Shown here in pieces: positions 27,510-36,446 of a stretch of 64,000 bases of DNA. Position 1 is the first letter of the stretch, and the number at the start of each line of letters is the position of its first letter. A model generated the notes under the pieces. It was not told where the DNA came from and made no database searches. It saw only the letters and a list, made by a program, of their open reading frames with translations. A program made the translations under genes and the position numbers. This DNA is from Parasediminibacterium sp046546515 (GTDB lineage Bacteria; Bacteroidota; Bacteroidia; Chitinophagales; Chitinophagaceae). The DNA lies in assembly GCF_046546515.1 (NCBI RefSeq), contig NZ_JBKHKJ010000011.1, positions 62,001-126,000 of the forward strand, read 5' to 3'.

Positions 27510-28679
27510 ATGGTACAAGTTATTGCTTTTATGCCTGTTTGGGTTGGTAGCAAGTTAATTCCTTTTAAAAATATAAAACTTTTTTGTGGCAAACCACTTG
27601 TTTATTGGAACCTGGTTGCATTGCAAAACTGTAATTTAGTTGATAAAGTAATTGTGGCTACCGATGCTGATATTATTGAAGAAACGGTTTTGAAATTTGG
27701 CTTAAACAAAGTATCTGTGTACAGGCTTAGTGCTGAAAAAGCAAGAAGCACGGATAGTGCCGAGAGCATAATGCTTGAATATTTGGATACAAGCCAATCA
27801 ACAGCAGCACCTATGGATTTGTTTATGTTGGTAGAAGCTGCGGCACCCTTAACGGAAACAACACACTACACCGAAGCTATACGGCTAATGAAATACCAGA
27901 ATTATGAGTCTTTACTTTCATGTGTTGCAATCAAGCGTTTCTTTTGGACAAAGGATGGGAAGCCTAAAAATTATGACCACAATGCAAGACCTAAACGGCA
28001 TGACTTAGATGGCGAATTGATGGAAAATGGGGCGTTTTATATTAATTCAGTAGAAAATATACGCAAATACCAAAACAGGATTTCAGGCAACATTGGTATT
28101 TACTGCATGCCCGAACACAGTTTTGTTGAGCTAGAGGAAGAAGATGATTGGCCGCAAGCAGAACGGATGATGAAAAAATATGTTTTGCCTAAATTGAAAA
28201 ACAAGGTGAAATTATTTTTGACTGACGTTGATGGGGTATTAACAGATGCAGGGATGTATTATTCGGAAAATGGGGTGGAATTGAAGAAATTTAATACACA
28301 CGATGGGATGGCGTTTGATTTGCTGAGAAAAGCAGGTATTAAAACGGGCTTTGTTACTTCTGAAGATACACATATTGTGGCATGGCGGGCTAAAAAGCTA
28401 AAAGTTGACTACCTCTACCAAGGTGCAAAGTATGGAGGCAAGCTTGAAGCAGCACTAGCTATATGTGCGGAAGAGAAAATTGATATTACAGAAGTAGCAT
28501 ACATAGGCGATGATATAAACTGTATCCAATTGCTTAGTTCAGCAGGGCTAGCGGCTTGCCCCTCGGATGCAGTTGCCGAGGTGAAATCAATTAGCGGTAT
28601 CCATATCCTTAATACGAAGGGTGGCGATGGGGTAGTTAGGGAATTTGTAAATAAGATTTTAGCTAATGAATTGCCTTGA
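27510..28679 (+). CDS. Acylneuraminate cytidylyltransferase / KdsC-like fusion
   Basis: 389 residues. Residues 1-225 look like a CMP-sialic acid synthetase-type nucleotidyltransferase and 230-389 like a KDO-8-phosphate phosphatase-type HAD domain (LFLTDVDGVLTDAGMYY at about 233-249, GDDINCIQLL near 336). The usual ARGGSKxxxGKN loop reads PVWVGSKLIPFKN, losing the nucleotide-binding Arg, and QPTSPLR reads VEAAAPLT. ENGAFYI is kept. So the transferase half may be altered in activity while the phosphatase half looks intact. It follows the tandem terminators, so it has its own promoter. Confidence 0.85.
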   Translation: MVQVIAFMPVWVGSKLIPFKNIKLFCGKPLVYWNLVALQNCNLVDKVIVATDADIIEETVLKFGLNKVSVYRLSAEKARSTDSAESIMLEYLDTSQSTAAPMDLFMLVEAAAPLTETTHYTEAIRLMKYQNYESLLSCVAIKRFFWTKDGKPKNYDHNARPKRHDLDGELMENGAFYINSVENIRKYQNRISGNIGIYCMPEHSFVELEEEDDWPQAERMMKKYVLPKLKNKVKLFLTDVDGVLTDAGMYYSENGVELKKFNTHDGMAFDLLRKAGIKTGFVTSEDTHIVAWRAKKLKVDYLYQGAKYGGKLEAALAICAEEKIDITEVAYIGDDINCIQLLSSAGLAACPSDAVAEVKSISGIHILNTKGGDGVVREFVNKILANELP

Positions 28680-28762
28680 TAATTTTATACTTTTTTGGCT
28701 TGCGCATTATAAGAAGAATAATACAATGGCGAATATGATTTTACCCTTAATTTTACATCCCT

Positions 28763-28846
28763 GCCCGGATGGCGAAATTGGTAGACGCACTGTGTTCAGG
28801 TCGCAGCGTTCGCAAGGATGTGTCGGTTCGAATCCGACTTCGGGCA
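28763..28846 (+). tRNA. tRNA-Leu (CAG)
   Basis: 84 nt. Acceptor GCCCGGA pairs with TTCGGGC, the discriminator is A, and no CCA is encoded. The anticodon arm CTGTG-TTCAGGT-CGCAG gives anticodon CAG. It has the long variable arm of a type II tRNA and a TTCGAAT T-loop. Confidence 0.95.
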
Positions 28847-28850
28847 CTTT

Positions 28851-28880
28851 AAAAAACACGGAAAATATCCGTGTTTTTTT
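28851..28880 (+). terminator. Terminator of tRNA-Leu
   Basis: AACACGGA / TCCGTGTT stem with loop AAATA-type, followed by T7. It begins 5 nt after the tRNA. Confidence 0.85.
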
Positions 28881-29032
28881 ATGCCATTCGTAGTAAGATG
28901 AAATTCGGCAACATTGCCGAAATCAGAAACTTTAAAAACCCTTAAATTTTTACCCTATTTTTTGTTAAAGCCCTTGTTTGCTATTTAAACCTTCGCTTAC
29001 TTTATTGCTCTTTTTAGAAACAATTAAATAAA

Positions 29033-29464
29033 ATGATTATGAAAAGAATGCTTGCCCTGCTTTTGGCAACCGGGATGTTTGCCTTAGCTTCAAATGCACA
29101 AGATGCCCCGCCACCGCCACCAACAGGAAAACCACCGATGATGATGACCAAGGAGGAGAAGGCTAAAATGAAACAAAGAAGGGATGAAGAATTGGCTACA
29201 ACTTTTAAAGAAGCAGGTTTAACAGATGATCAAAGTAAACAAGCAAAAGATGCCCAAGACGATTACAACACAAAAATGCATGACCTAAAAAAAGATGCTA
29301 CAATGTCTGACGATGACAAGAAAACGAAGATGAAAGACCTAAAAGATGCACAGGTCGCAAAGCTGAAAGAAATAATGGGCGACAAGTACAAAGCATGGGT
29401 TGAAAGTAGGAAGAAAATGATGCAAAGCCACATGCCACCACCACCACCGGCTCCAGCACCATAA
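29033..29464 (+). CDS. Small secreted Lys/Asp-rich Spy-like protein
   Basis: 143 residues; a start at ATG 29039 (MKRMLALL) is equally possible. Signal peptide about 1-22 (ending SNAQ), then proline runs (DAPPPPPTGKPP) and a highly charged helical core with repeated KDAQ, DDKKTKMKDLKDAQ and KYKAWVESRKKM. The core resembles the DUF4890/Spy-type LTxxQ helices of Bacteroidota. It ends in HMPPPPPAPAP. A periplasmic chaperone-like role is possible. Confidence 0.65.
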   Translation: MIMKRMLALLLATGMFALASNAQDAPPPPPTGKPPMMMTKEEKAKMKQRRDEELATTFKEAGLTDDQSKQAKDAQDDYNTKMHDLKKDATMSDDDKKTKMKDLKDAQVAKLKEIMGDKYKAWVESRKKMMQSHMPPPPPAPAP

Positions 29465-29488
29465 AATCTATTGAATTAAATAAATAAT

Positions 29489-29536
29489 AAAAGCGGATGC
29501 ACGAAATTTAAAACTTTTGTGCAGCCGCTTTTTTAT
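29489..29536 (+). terminator. Terminator after the Spy-like gene
   Basis: AAAAGCGGATGCAC pairs with GTGCAGCCGCTTTT with one mismatch, ending in T6. Confidence 0.8.
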
Positions 29537-29584
29537 TGCTATTTGTCGGCACAATAATTGAACTATTGCCTATTTTGCACACTT

Positions 29585-30493
29585 ATGGAAAAGAAACGCT
29601 TTGTTTTTATTTTTTTCATGGCAATCCTATCCTTCCAAGCTGTTTTTGCACAACAGGCGCAGGTCCTCACCGGAAGTTGGTTTAGCAATGGCACTGTGAA
29701 GGTAGATGGCGTTACCAACAACTACCTTGGGGAGTTGAAACTAGTGCAGAATGGCAGGGCAGTTATAGGCCAGTTCAATTATTATTTCAGGGATAGCCTT
29801 TTTACCAATAAGATCGAAGGTTTTTTCGACTTAGATTCTAGGTATTTGGTCATCAAGTCATTCCCCATCATGCTGCACCAATCTACCAGCACCAAAAATG
29901 GTGTTGATTGTTCCATGAGGGGGGAGTTCCTGCTGCGTGTTTCAAGGGTCGGTTCTTTTTTGGCAGGTAGTTTCAAGGCAGATGATGCGTATAAATATAC
30001 TTGTCCAGACATATTGTTCAGTTTTGAAAAATCAACCGATACCATCAGTCCTATAGCACAAGCAAAAGCTGCCACGGTAGCTTCCAAGATACCAGTTGAT
30101 ACAATTGCCAAAGATCCCATTGCCATTGCAACGCAAAAAATGTTTGAAAACCGCCCAAAGGAATATTTCAAGGAGTTGTTTATCTCATCAGGTAAAATAA
30201 ACATCGAATTGTACGACAATGGAGCAATTGACTATGACTCCGTCAGCATTTTCCTAAACAATAAATTAATTCTAAAAAAAACAATGCTTAGCTATGTTCC
30301 TATCAAGCTAACATTGCCGCTGGATAGCTTGCTGCCTTTTAACGAAATAAGTATGTTTGCAAATAATGAAGGCCAGATACCACCTAACACGGCAACGCTG
30401 GTGTTGATAGATGGCGACGATCGCTACGAATTGGAAATGAATAGTTCTTTAAACAGGACGGCCACGCTAAAGCTCTCTAGGAAAAGGCGGTAA
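29585..30493 (+). CDS. Secreted hypothetical protein, 302 aa
   Basis: The ATG at 29585 (MEKKRFVFIFF) begins a clear signal peptide ending VFAQQ; the TTG-initiated extension to 29558 is unlikely. The body has an early beta-rich part (LTGSWFSNGTVKVDGVTNNY) with a lipocalin-like feel and a C-terminal repeat of VSIFLNNKLILKKTMLSY, a beta-sandwich type seen in Bacteroidota surface proteins. Function not recognised. Confidence 0.65.
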   Translation: MEKKRFVFIFFMAILSFQAVFAQQAQVLTGSWFSNGTVKVDGVTNNYLGELKLVQNGRAVIGQFNYYFRDSLFTNKIEGFFDLDSRYLVIKSFPIMLHQSTSTKNGVDCSMRGEFLLRVSRVGSFLAGSFKADDAYKYTCPDILFSFEKSTDTISPIAQAKAATVASKIPVDTIAKDPIAIATQKMFENRPKEYFKELFISSGKINIELYDNGAIDYDSVSIFLNNKLILKKTMLSYVPIKLTLPLDSLLPFNEISMFANNEGQIPPNTATLVLIDGDDRYELEMNSSLNRTATLKLSRKRR

Positions 30494-30518
30494 GGTAGTC
30501 GTATATTAGTTTTTCGTT

Positions 30519-30560
30519 TTGCCCCTCTTTTTTGGAGAGGGGTTGGAGTGAGGTCTAAAG
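30519..30560. repeat. GGAGAGGGGTTGG hairpin repeat
   Basis: CCCCTCTTTTTTGGAGAGGGG hairpin followed by TTGGAGTGAGGTCTAA. The same unit recurs at 36769-36806, 38077-38116 and 47547-47585. Confidence 0.75.
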
Positions 30561-30727
30561 GTCTGCGTAATCCATCTTTATTTCCCTAGTGCCACTTTGA
30601 GCTTTCTTGCCTTCATGGCTAGAAAAACAAAAGCAACAAAAAAATCTTTCTATTTAACAAAAAAGCATTTACTTTAAAACCTGCGATTGCCTGCCAGTAA
30701 ATCATTGAATCATTAAATTAAAAAAAT

Positions 30728-33700
30728 ATGGCTATACGTGTAGCAATAAACCACAAAACTACTTACAGTTACGATAGGCCGGTATCGTTGTCGCCACATA
30801 TTTTCAGGCTTCGCCCTGCGGTTCATTCCCGCACGCCCATAGAAGCTTATACGCTTAAAATTTCGCCCAAGAACCATTTTATCAATTGGCAGCAGGATCC
30901 GTTTGGCAACTACCAGGCAAGGGTAGTTTTCCCAGAGCAAACCACAGAGTTGGAAGTAGAAGTAGAGGTAATTGCCGACATGGTAGTAATAAACCCCTTC
31001 GATTTCTTTGTAGAGGAATATGCCGAAAAATACCCTTTTACTTATGCTCCGCACCTGCAAAAAGAGCTGATACCTTATTTTGAAATAACTGAAGAAGGGG
31101 AGTTGCTTACCGAATGGCTTGAAAACCTGGAAGTAGCACCGGAAATGACCATTAACGACTTTTTGGTGTTTATTAACCAAAAAGTATTTCAAGACATCAA
31201 GTATTCCATCCGCATGGAAGCGGGTGTGCAAACGCCCGAAGAAACCCTTGGAAAAGCCTTGGGTTCTTGTCGGGACAGTGCTTGGCTGCTGGTGCAGATA
31301 TTGCGGCATCTTGGCTTGGCCTCCCGTTTTGTGTCGGGTTATCTGGTGCAATTGACCTCTGATATAAAATCGTTGGATGGCCCTTCTGGCCCAGAGGCAG
31401 ATTTTACAGATTTACATGCGTGGACAGAAGTATATATACCCGGTGCAGGCTGGATAGGCTTAGATTCCACCTCTGGCCTGTTTGCTGGTGAAGGGCATAT
31501 ACCTTTGGCTTGCACGCCGCACTATGCCAGTGCCGCCCCAGTGGTAGGCGCAATGGACAAATGTGAAACAGAATTTGCATTTTCCAATTCCGTTACCCGT
31601 ATCCATGAGGATCCACGGGTTACCAAACCCTATACCGACCAGCAATGGGCAGCTATTGATGCCACTGGCTACAAAATAGACGAAGACCTGTTAAAAGGCG
31701 ATGTACGCATGACGATGGGAGGGGAGCCAACCTTTGTATCGGTTGATGACATGGAACATGCCCAGTGGAATACAGAAGCCGATGGCTTGCACAAGCGTAT
31801 CTTGGCACATGACTTGATTTTCCGCTTGCGGGAAAAATTTGGCCCCGAAGGAATGCTGCATTATGGGCAAGGCAAATGGTACCCCGGCGAGCCATTGCCG
31901 CGCTGGCAATACGGCCTGTTTTGGCGTAAAGATGGTGTACCTGTCTGGAAAAACAAAGCCTTGATGGCGTTGGAGACCAACCCAATAAAATATACCCATG
32001 TAGAAGCAGAAGCCGTGGCCAAAGAATTAGCCAGGCGGCTTGCCATAAGTACAGACAATGTAATGGCTGCTTATGAAGACGTATTTTATTTTTTATGGTC
32101 AGAAGAAAAGATACCTGTAAACATAGACCCGCTAAAAGCCAACCTGCACGACAGCATAGAACGCCGCACGCTTGCACAATTATTGAACAGGGGGCTAGAC
32201 AAGCCTGCTGGTTTTGTGCTGCCGCTGGAATGGAACCATTGGAACAACAAATGGCGTAGCTGCGAGTGGATATTGAATATGCCCAATTTATTCCTTATCC
32301 CTGGCAATTCGCCTATTGGCTTACGGTTGCCGCTAAAGTCTTTGCCAGCAGTGGCTAAAGACCGTGCGCCACAAGTGGTGGAAAGGAGCTTGTTTGAAGA
32401 ACTGCCCGAACTGGAAGACTACCACGAAAGTATAGAAAGCCGCTATGGCGAAGTGTCAGAACACTTGGCACCGCCTGATAGGCTGAAAGAAAACCAAGAA
32501 AAGGGGGGCGGCAAAGAAACAGCAATAGCTAAAAAAGTAGGTAAGGAAGACACTTCTGGCAAACGCCCGGAAATAAAAAAGGAAGAAGAAAAAGAAACAC
32601 AACCTGAGTTTTTTGTAGATGTTATAAAAACCAGCCTTTGCGTAGAAGCAAGGGAAGGCATTATTTATATATTCATACCGCCAGTGGCGTATGCAGAGCA
32701 TTATTTAGATTTAATCGCATCAATAGAAGCCACTGCTGAAAAACTTAAAATCCCCGTGCGAATTGAGGGCTACGAGCCACCAAGGGACAACCGCATGGAA
32801 CGCATGGTGGTTTCACCAGACCCGGGTGTGATTGAGGTAAACATACACCCTGCCAAAAACTGGCAGGAACTGAAGGATAATATTGATACCCTGTACGACC
32901 AAGCATTTTATGCCCGCCTCGGCACAGAAAAATTCATGCTCGATGGCCGCCACACAGGCACAGGCGGTGGCAACCACATAACCATTGGCGGTGCTATACC
33001 TAGCGACAGCCCCATACTCCGCCGCCCCGATGTGCTGCGTAGTTTAATCACTTACTGGCAGCACCACCCAGGCTTGTCGTACCTGTTCTCTGGTTCGTTT
33101 ATTGGGCCAACCAGCCAAGCACCCCGTTTTGACGAAGGCCGAAGCGAAAAGCTGTACGAGATGGAGATAGCTTTTAGCCAGGTGCCAGAAGGAGGCTTTG
33201 TGCCATTCTGGTTGGTGGACAGGTTGTTCAGGCATTTGCTTACAGACATCACGGGCAACACGCACCGTGCAGAATTTTGTATAGATAAACTGTTCTCGCC
33301 CGATTCATCCACTGGCAGGCTGGGCATACTAGAGCTAAGGGCTTTTGACATGCCGCCGCACAAGCAAATGAGCCTGGTGCAGATGGTGTTGATACGTGGG
33401 TTGATAGCCATGTTCTGGAACAAGCCTTACAAACACGACCTAGTAAGGTGGGGCACAGAACTGCACGACAAATTCATGTTGCCGCACTATGTGCGGGAAG
33501 ATTTGATGGACGTGGTAAGGGACCTGAACGGGGCAGACTACGCATTCAATATCAGTTGGTTCGAGCCGTTTTTCGAGTTCCGTTTCCCGCATTATGGGTC
33601 TATCGACGTGCAAGGTATCCATTTAGAAATACGCATGGGCATAGAGCCTTGGCATGTGCTTGGCGAAGAAATGAGCAGCAGCGGCACCGCCCGTTTTGTA

Positions 33701-34255
33701 GATTCCTCACTGGAAAGGGTACAGGTAAAACTCACGGGCATGAACGAAGCCCGCTATATATTGCTTTGCAATGGGGCAAGGGTGCCTTTGCGGGCAACAA
33801 CCATCCTGGGCGAATATGTGTGCGGCGTGCGCTACCGGGCATGGCAGCCGCCTAGTGCCTTGCACCCCACTATTGGCGTGGACACGCCATTGACTTTTGA
33901 TATTGTGGACGTATGGAACGGCCGAAGCATAGGCGGCTGTACCTATTATGTGTCGCACCCAGGCGGCAGGAGCTACGAAACCTTCCCTGTAAACAGCTAC
34001 GAGGCAGAATCGAGAAGGGTAAACCGTTTCTGGAACCAAGGCTTTACGCCAGATGCGCTGAACGAGCAATTGCCAGAAGTGTTCCTACAACCAAGAAGGG
34101 ATGCCGCACAAGAAAGCCCAGCGGCAGGCGTGCAGCATTTTATCCGCCAGAACCGTGTGCCGTTCATGTTCGACCCACCACCGTTGGAAATAAACAAAGA
34201 ATACCCTGCCACGTTGGATTTAAGGCAGACATGGGGGAAGAGACACCAGAAATAA
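30728..34255 (+). CDS. Transglutaminase-like / DUF2126 protein, 1175 aa
   Basis: Residues 1-80 form the bacterial transglutaminase N-terminal domain (RVAINHKTTYSYDRPV). The core holds the triad Cys in GSCRDSAWLL (about 181), His in DLHAWTEVY and Asp in WIGLDST. From about 330 the protein is DUF2126-like (VRMTMGGEPTFVS onward) to the end. A Lys/Glu-rich linker (about 570-630) splits it. Such proteins usually sit with alpha-E and permuted ATP-grasp genes in presumed peptide-ligase loci; no such partner is beside it here. The role is unknown. Confidence 0.88.
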   Translation: MAIRVAINHKTTYSYDRPVSLSPHIFRLRPAVHSRTPIEAYTLKISPKNHFINWQQDPFGNYQARVVFPEQTTELEVEVEVIADMVVINPFDFFVEEYAEKYPFTYAPHLQKELIPYFEITEEGELLTEWLENLEVAPEMTINDFLVFINQKVFQDIKYSIRMEAGVQTPEETLGKALGSCRDSAWLLVQILRHLGLASRFVSGYLVQLTSDIKSLDGPSGPEADFTDLHAWTEVYIPGAGWIGLDSTSGLFAGEGHIPLACTPHYASAAPVVGAMDKCETEFAFSNSVTRIHEDPRVTKPYTDQQWAAIDATGYKIDEDLLKGDVRMTMGGEPTFVSVDDMEHAQWNTEADGLHKRILAHDLIFRLREKFGPEGMLHYGQGKWYPGEPLPRWQYGLFWRKDGVPVWKNKALMALETNPIKYTHVEAEAVAKELARRLAISTDNVMAAYEDVFYFLWSEEKIPVNIDPLKANLHDSIERRTLAQLLNRGLDKPAGFVLPLEWNHWNNKWRSCEWILNMPNLFLIPGNSPIGLRLPLKSLPAVAKDRAPQVVERSLFEELPELEDYHESIESRYGEVSEHLAPPDRLKENQEKGGGKETAIAKKVGKEDTSGKRPEIKKEEEKETQPEFFVDVIKTSLCVEAREGIIYIFIPPVAYAEHYLDLIASIEATAEKLKIPVRIEGYEPPRDNRMERMVVSPDPGVIEVNIHPAKNWQELKDNIDTLYDQAFYARLGTEKFMLDGRHTGTGGGNHITIGGAIPSDSPILRRPDVLRSLITYWQHHPGLSYLFSGSFIGPTSQAPRFDEGRSEKLYEMEIAFSQVPEGGFVPFWLVDRLFRHLLTDITGNTHRAEFCIDKLFSPDSSTGRLGILELRAFDMPPHKQMSLVQMVLIRGLIAMFWNKPYKHDLVRWGTELHDKFMLPHYVREDLMDVVRDLNGADYAFNISWFEPFFEFRFPHYGSIDVQGIHLEIRMGIEPWHVLGEEMSSSGTARFVDSSLERVQVKLTGMNEARYILLCNGARVPLRATTILGEYVCGVRYRAWQPPSALHPTIGVDTPLTFDIVDVWNGRSIGGCTYYVSHPGGRSYETFPVNSYEAESRRVNRFWNQGFTPDALNEQLPEVFLQPRRDAAQESPAAGVQHFIRQNRVPFMFDPPPLEINKEYPATLDLRQTWGKRHQK

Positions 34256-34284
34256 TTAGGAATTAATAATTAAGAATTGATATT
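34253..34284. repeat. Short 7-nt-period array
   Basis: AATTAGG AATTAAT AATTAAG AATTGAT in phase, directly after the DUF2126 gene's stop. Confidence 0.6.
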
Positions 34285-34290
34285 TGGTGA

Positions 34291-34322
34291 TGAGGCTGCC
34301 TTTTTTGGGCAGCCTTTTTTTT
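34291..34322 (+). terminator. Terminator of the DUF2126 gene
   Basis: GAGGCTGCC / GGCAGCCT stem around TTTTTTG, followed by T9. Confidence 0.9.
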
Positions 34323-34324
34323 GT

Positions 34325-34560
34325 GTTGCTTTTTTAGCCACAAAGGCACAAAAACACAAAGAAGCACGAAGAAAAGAAGGTAAAAAGGTATCGATAAGGA
34401 TTTTTTATTTTATCAACCTTTTTGCGTAATCCTTTGTGTCCTTTAAAGTGAAACGGTTTTTAATTCCCCTCTTGGAGGGGTGGCCGGTAGGCCGGGGTGG
34501 TTATTCCTCTTGTGCTTCTTTGCGAAAAATCTTTGTGTTCTTTGTGGTTAAATATTTTTT
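34325..34560. repeat. Two nested inverted-repeat remnants
   Basis: TAGCCACAAAGGCACAAAAA and its partner TTTGTGTTCTTTGTGGTTAA bracket the stretch. Between them lies an AATTCCCCTCTTGGAGGGG hairpin plus GGCCGGTAGGCCGGGG-like sequence, also seen in decayed form at 2040. It looks like one repeat element inserted into or recombined with another. No gene. Confidence 0.55.
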
Positions 34561-34610
34561 TGAAGCATTTTTTTTGAAGCACTTTAAAGTGCTTCAAAAA
34601 AAATGCTTCA
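34561..34610 (+). promoter_or_regulatory. Perfect 50-bp palindrome before XRE gene
   Basis: The two 25-bp halves are exact reverse complements with no loop. Each half holds TGAAGCA twice in direct orientation separated by a T-run. It ends 10 bp before the XRE regulator's ATG, as an autoregulatory operator would; as RNA it would form a stable hairpin over the start region. Confidence 0.6.
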
Positions 34611-34620
34611 AATTTGTTGA

Positions 34621-35166
34621 ATGAAAATTTACCAAGAAAAAACAAACCTTGCCGAGCTACGTGATTTTTATGGCATATTGCAAAAAGACATGGCTATTTA
34701 CTTGGGCGTAAGCCGTGGGCAAATGAGCAACATGGAATACGACCGCCGTTCTTGGCCAACCGACACGGTAATCAAGCAAATATTAATGGAGCCGATAAAC
34801 CTGCCGCCGATGCCCGCTGCTTTGCAGGAACAGATAGATGCCTTGTACCAGCAAGACAAAGATAATTGGGCGAAAGAACAAAAGCTAGCCGCCGACAAAG
34901 CCAAGCAAATGCTGCAAACCTTGCAAACAGACATGGCCACCCTGCAACAGAAAGCACAGCAAGCAACTAATACCCTGCGCCTTGCCGCCGCTATATTGGA
35001 AAAACTAACCACCGAAGCCAGTACAACAACAGAAAAAGACCGCACCCTATGGGCTGCCCTGCAACAAAAAGCGTGGATACAACTGCGTGAAAATGGCCCC
35101 GCAGCACAAGGGAAATTGCAGGAGAAAATAGATGGGTTGTTGGTGTTTGTGGGCAAGTGGGGATAG
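34621..35166 (+). CDS. XRE-family HTH protein with coiled-coil tail
   Basis: 181 residues. The HTH at about 9-50 reads LAELRDFYGILQKDMAIYLG then VSRGQMSNMEYDRRSWP. From about 66 on it is a Gln/Ala/Lys-rich helix (LQEQIDALYQQDKDNW...QKAQQATNTLRLAA), a probable coiled coil for oligomerisation. The unusual feature is its perfect 50-bp upstream palindrome, suggesting self-repression. No partner toxin or phage gene adjoins it, so its role is open. Confidence 0.75.
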   Translation: MKIYQEKTNLAELRDFYGILQKDMAIYLGVSRGQMSNMEYDRRSWPTDTVIKQILMEPINLPPMPAALQEQIDALYQQDKDNWAKEQKLAADKAKQMLQTLQTDMATLQQKAQQATNTLRLAAAILEKLTTEASTTTEKDRTLWAALQQKAWIQLRENGPAAQGKLQEKIDGLLVFVGKWG

Positions 35167-35612
35167 GGGATTTTGAAAAAAAATTAGTTTCAGAAGTAAT
35201 GAATTCCACTCTGGCATGGCTCTGGCCTGTACTTGCCCATTACTTATTTTCGCAATGCAAATAGCTTAGCTTCTTATAGCACTTATAGCATTAAAATAAA
35301 AACCTTTCAGCCCAAAACTTTAGAATCGTATTTATCAAGTAACGGCAAGGCACAGACCTGGAGGCCATGCGCCAGTGCAATTACACACCTGCGCTAGTGG
35401 GGTAATTAACGCTAGGTTCAGGCTGGTAGCATGCCCAGCGAGTATAAAGCGTGAAATATTTTCTACCTTTTTGGCTAGGTATAAGTAAGCATTTCTCTGT
35501 GCAGTTTATAATTGTGCTTTTTAATGTATTTTTTTAAAAAAACATCCATAGCTTTTTCAAAAATCTAATATGGCTTGTTTATTGGATGTAATACAATCCT
35601 AAATCAATATTT
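35167..35612. other. Intergenic with a GC-rich structured stretch
   Basis: No gene. From about 35340 to 35445 the sequence is noticeably GC-richer than its surroundings, with words such as GACCTGGAGGCCATGCGCCAG, CTGCGCTAGTGGGGTAATTA and GGCTGGTAGCATGCCCAGCG; GGCATGC-type complements could pair. It could be a small RNA, leader or repeat that has no second copy here. Confidence 0.35.
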
Positions 35613-36446
35613 ATGGACTGGAGAGGACTAAGGGAAAGTGATAATATAGAAGACCGCAGGGGAAGTGGTGGCTTATTGGTTGGGGGAGGCGTGATAGGTA
35701 CGATAATAGCCGCAGTTATTTATTTGCTCGGGGGAAACCAGTCAGCAGTTTTGCCCCCTTCGCAACAGGCGCCAGCTTCTCAAAACACGAGAAGCATGAG
35801 CACCGAAGATGACAGTACAAAACATTTTGTAGGCGTTGTACTAGCTGAAACAGAAGATGTATGGGGTAAATTATTTACAGAAATGGGCAAACATTATTCA
35901 AAGCCCAAATTGGTGCTTTTTACCAGAAGCACACAAAGCGGTTGTGGTGGGGCTTCGTCTGCGACAGGGCCTTTTTATTGCCCCAGCGACCAAAAAGTGT
36001 ATTTGGATATCTCTTTTTTCAATGAAATGCAAAACCGCTTTAATGTGGCTGGCAATTTTGCCTCGGCTTATGTTGTAGCCCACGAAGTTGGGCATCATGT
36101 ACAGGACTTATTGGGAATTAGCAGCCGGGTAAGCAGGTTGCAGCAGCAAGGCAATCAATCAGAAGCTAATAAATTATCCGTAAAACTGGAATTACAAGCA
36201 GATTTCATGGCAGGCATCTGGGCTCATTATGCAAAAGACCTGCATAATAATATTAGTTTGGAGGATATTCAATCTGCTCTTAATGCTGCAAATGCAATAG
36301 GCGATGACCGTTTACAAAAAGAAGCACAAGGATATGTGGTGCCAGATGCATTTACACATGGTACTTCCAAACAAAGGATGTATTGGTTTAAGAAAGGATT
36401 TGATACAGGGGATATTAGTAAAGGTGATACTTTTTTGGAAAATTAA
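35613..36446 (+). CDS. YpfJ-type neutral zinc metallopeptidase
   Basis: 277 residues. The N-terminus MDWRGLRESDNIEDRRG and following hydrophobic anchor (about 20-40) are the hallmark of the YpfJ/KPN_02809 family. The zinc site is HEVGHH (157-162) with ELQAD near 203 supplying the third ligand. Cys110/Cys111-type SGCGGASSATGPFYCPSDQK (109-127) is also conserved in the family. Physiological substrate is unknown. The catalytic domain faces outside the cytoplasm if the anchor is a signal anchor. Confidence 0.92.
   Translation: MDWRGLRESDNIEDRRGSGGLLVGGGVIGTIIAAVIYLLGGNQSAVLPPSQQAPASQNTRSMSTEDDSTKHFVGVVLAETEDVWGKLFTEMGKHYSKPKLVLFTRSTQSGCGGASSATGPFYCPSDQKVYLDISFFNEMQNRFNVAGNFASAYVVAHEVGHHVQDLLGISSRVSRLQQQGNQSEANKLSVKLELQADFMAGIWAHYAKDLHNNISLEDIQSALNAANAIGDDRLQKEAQGYVVPDAFTHGTSKQRMYWFKKGFDTGDISKGDTFLEN

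Noticed and set aside
28763..28880. tRNA-Leu as an attachment site of an integrated element
   Set aside because: No integrase and no repeated tRNA 3' end was found nearby.
30713..31351. Minus-strand ORF of 212 aa
   Set aside because: Antisense shadow of the transglutaminase/DUF2126 gene.
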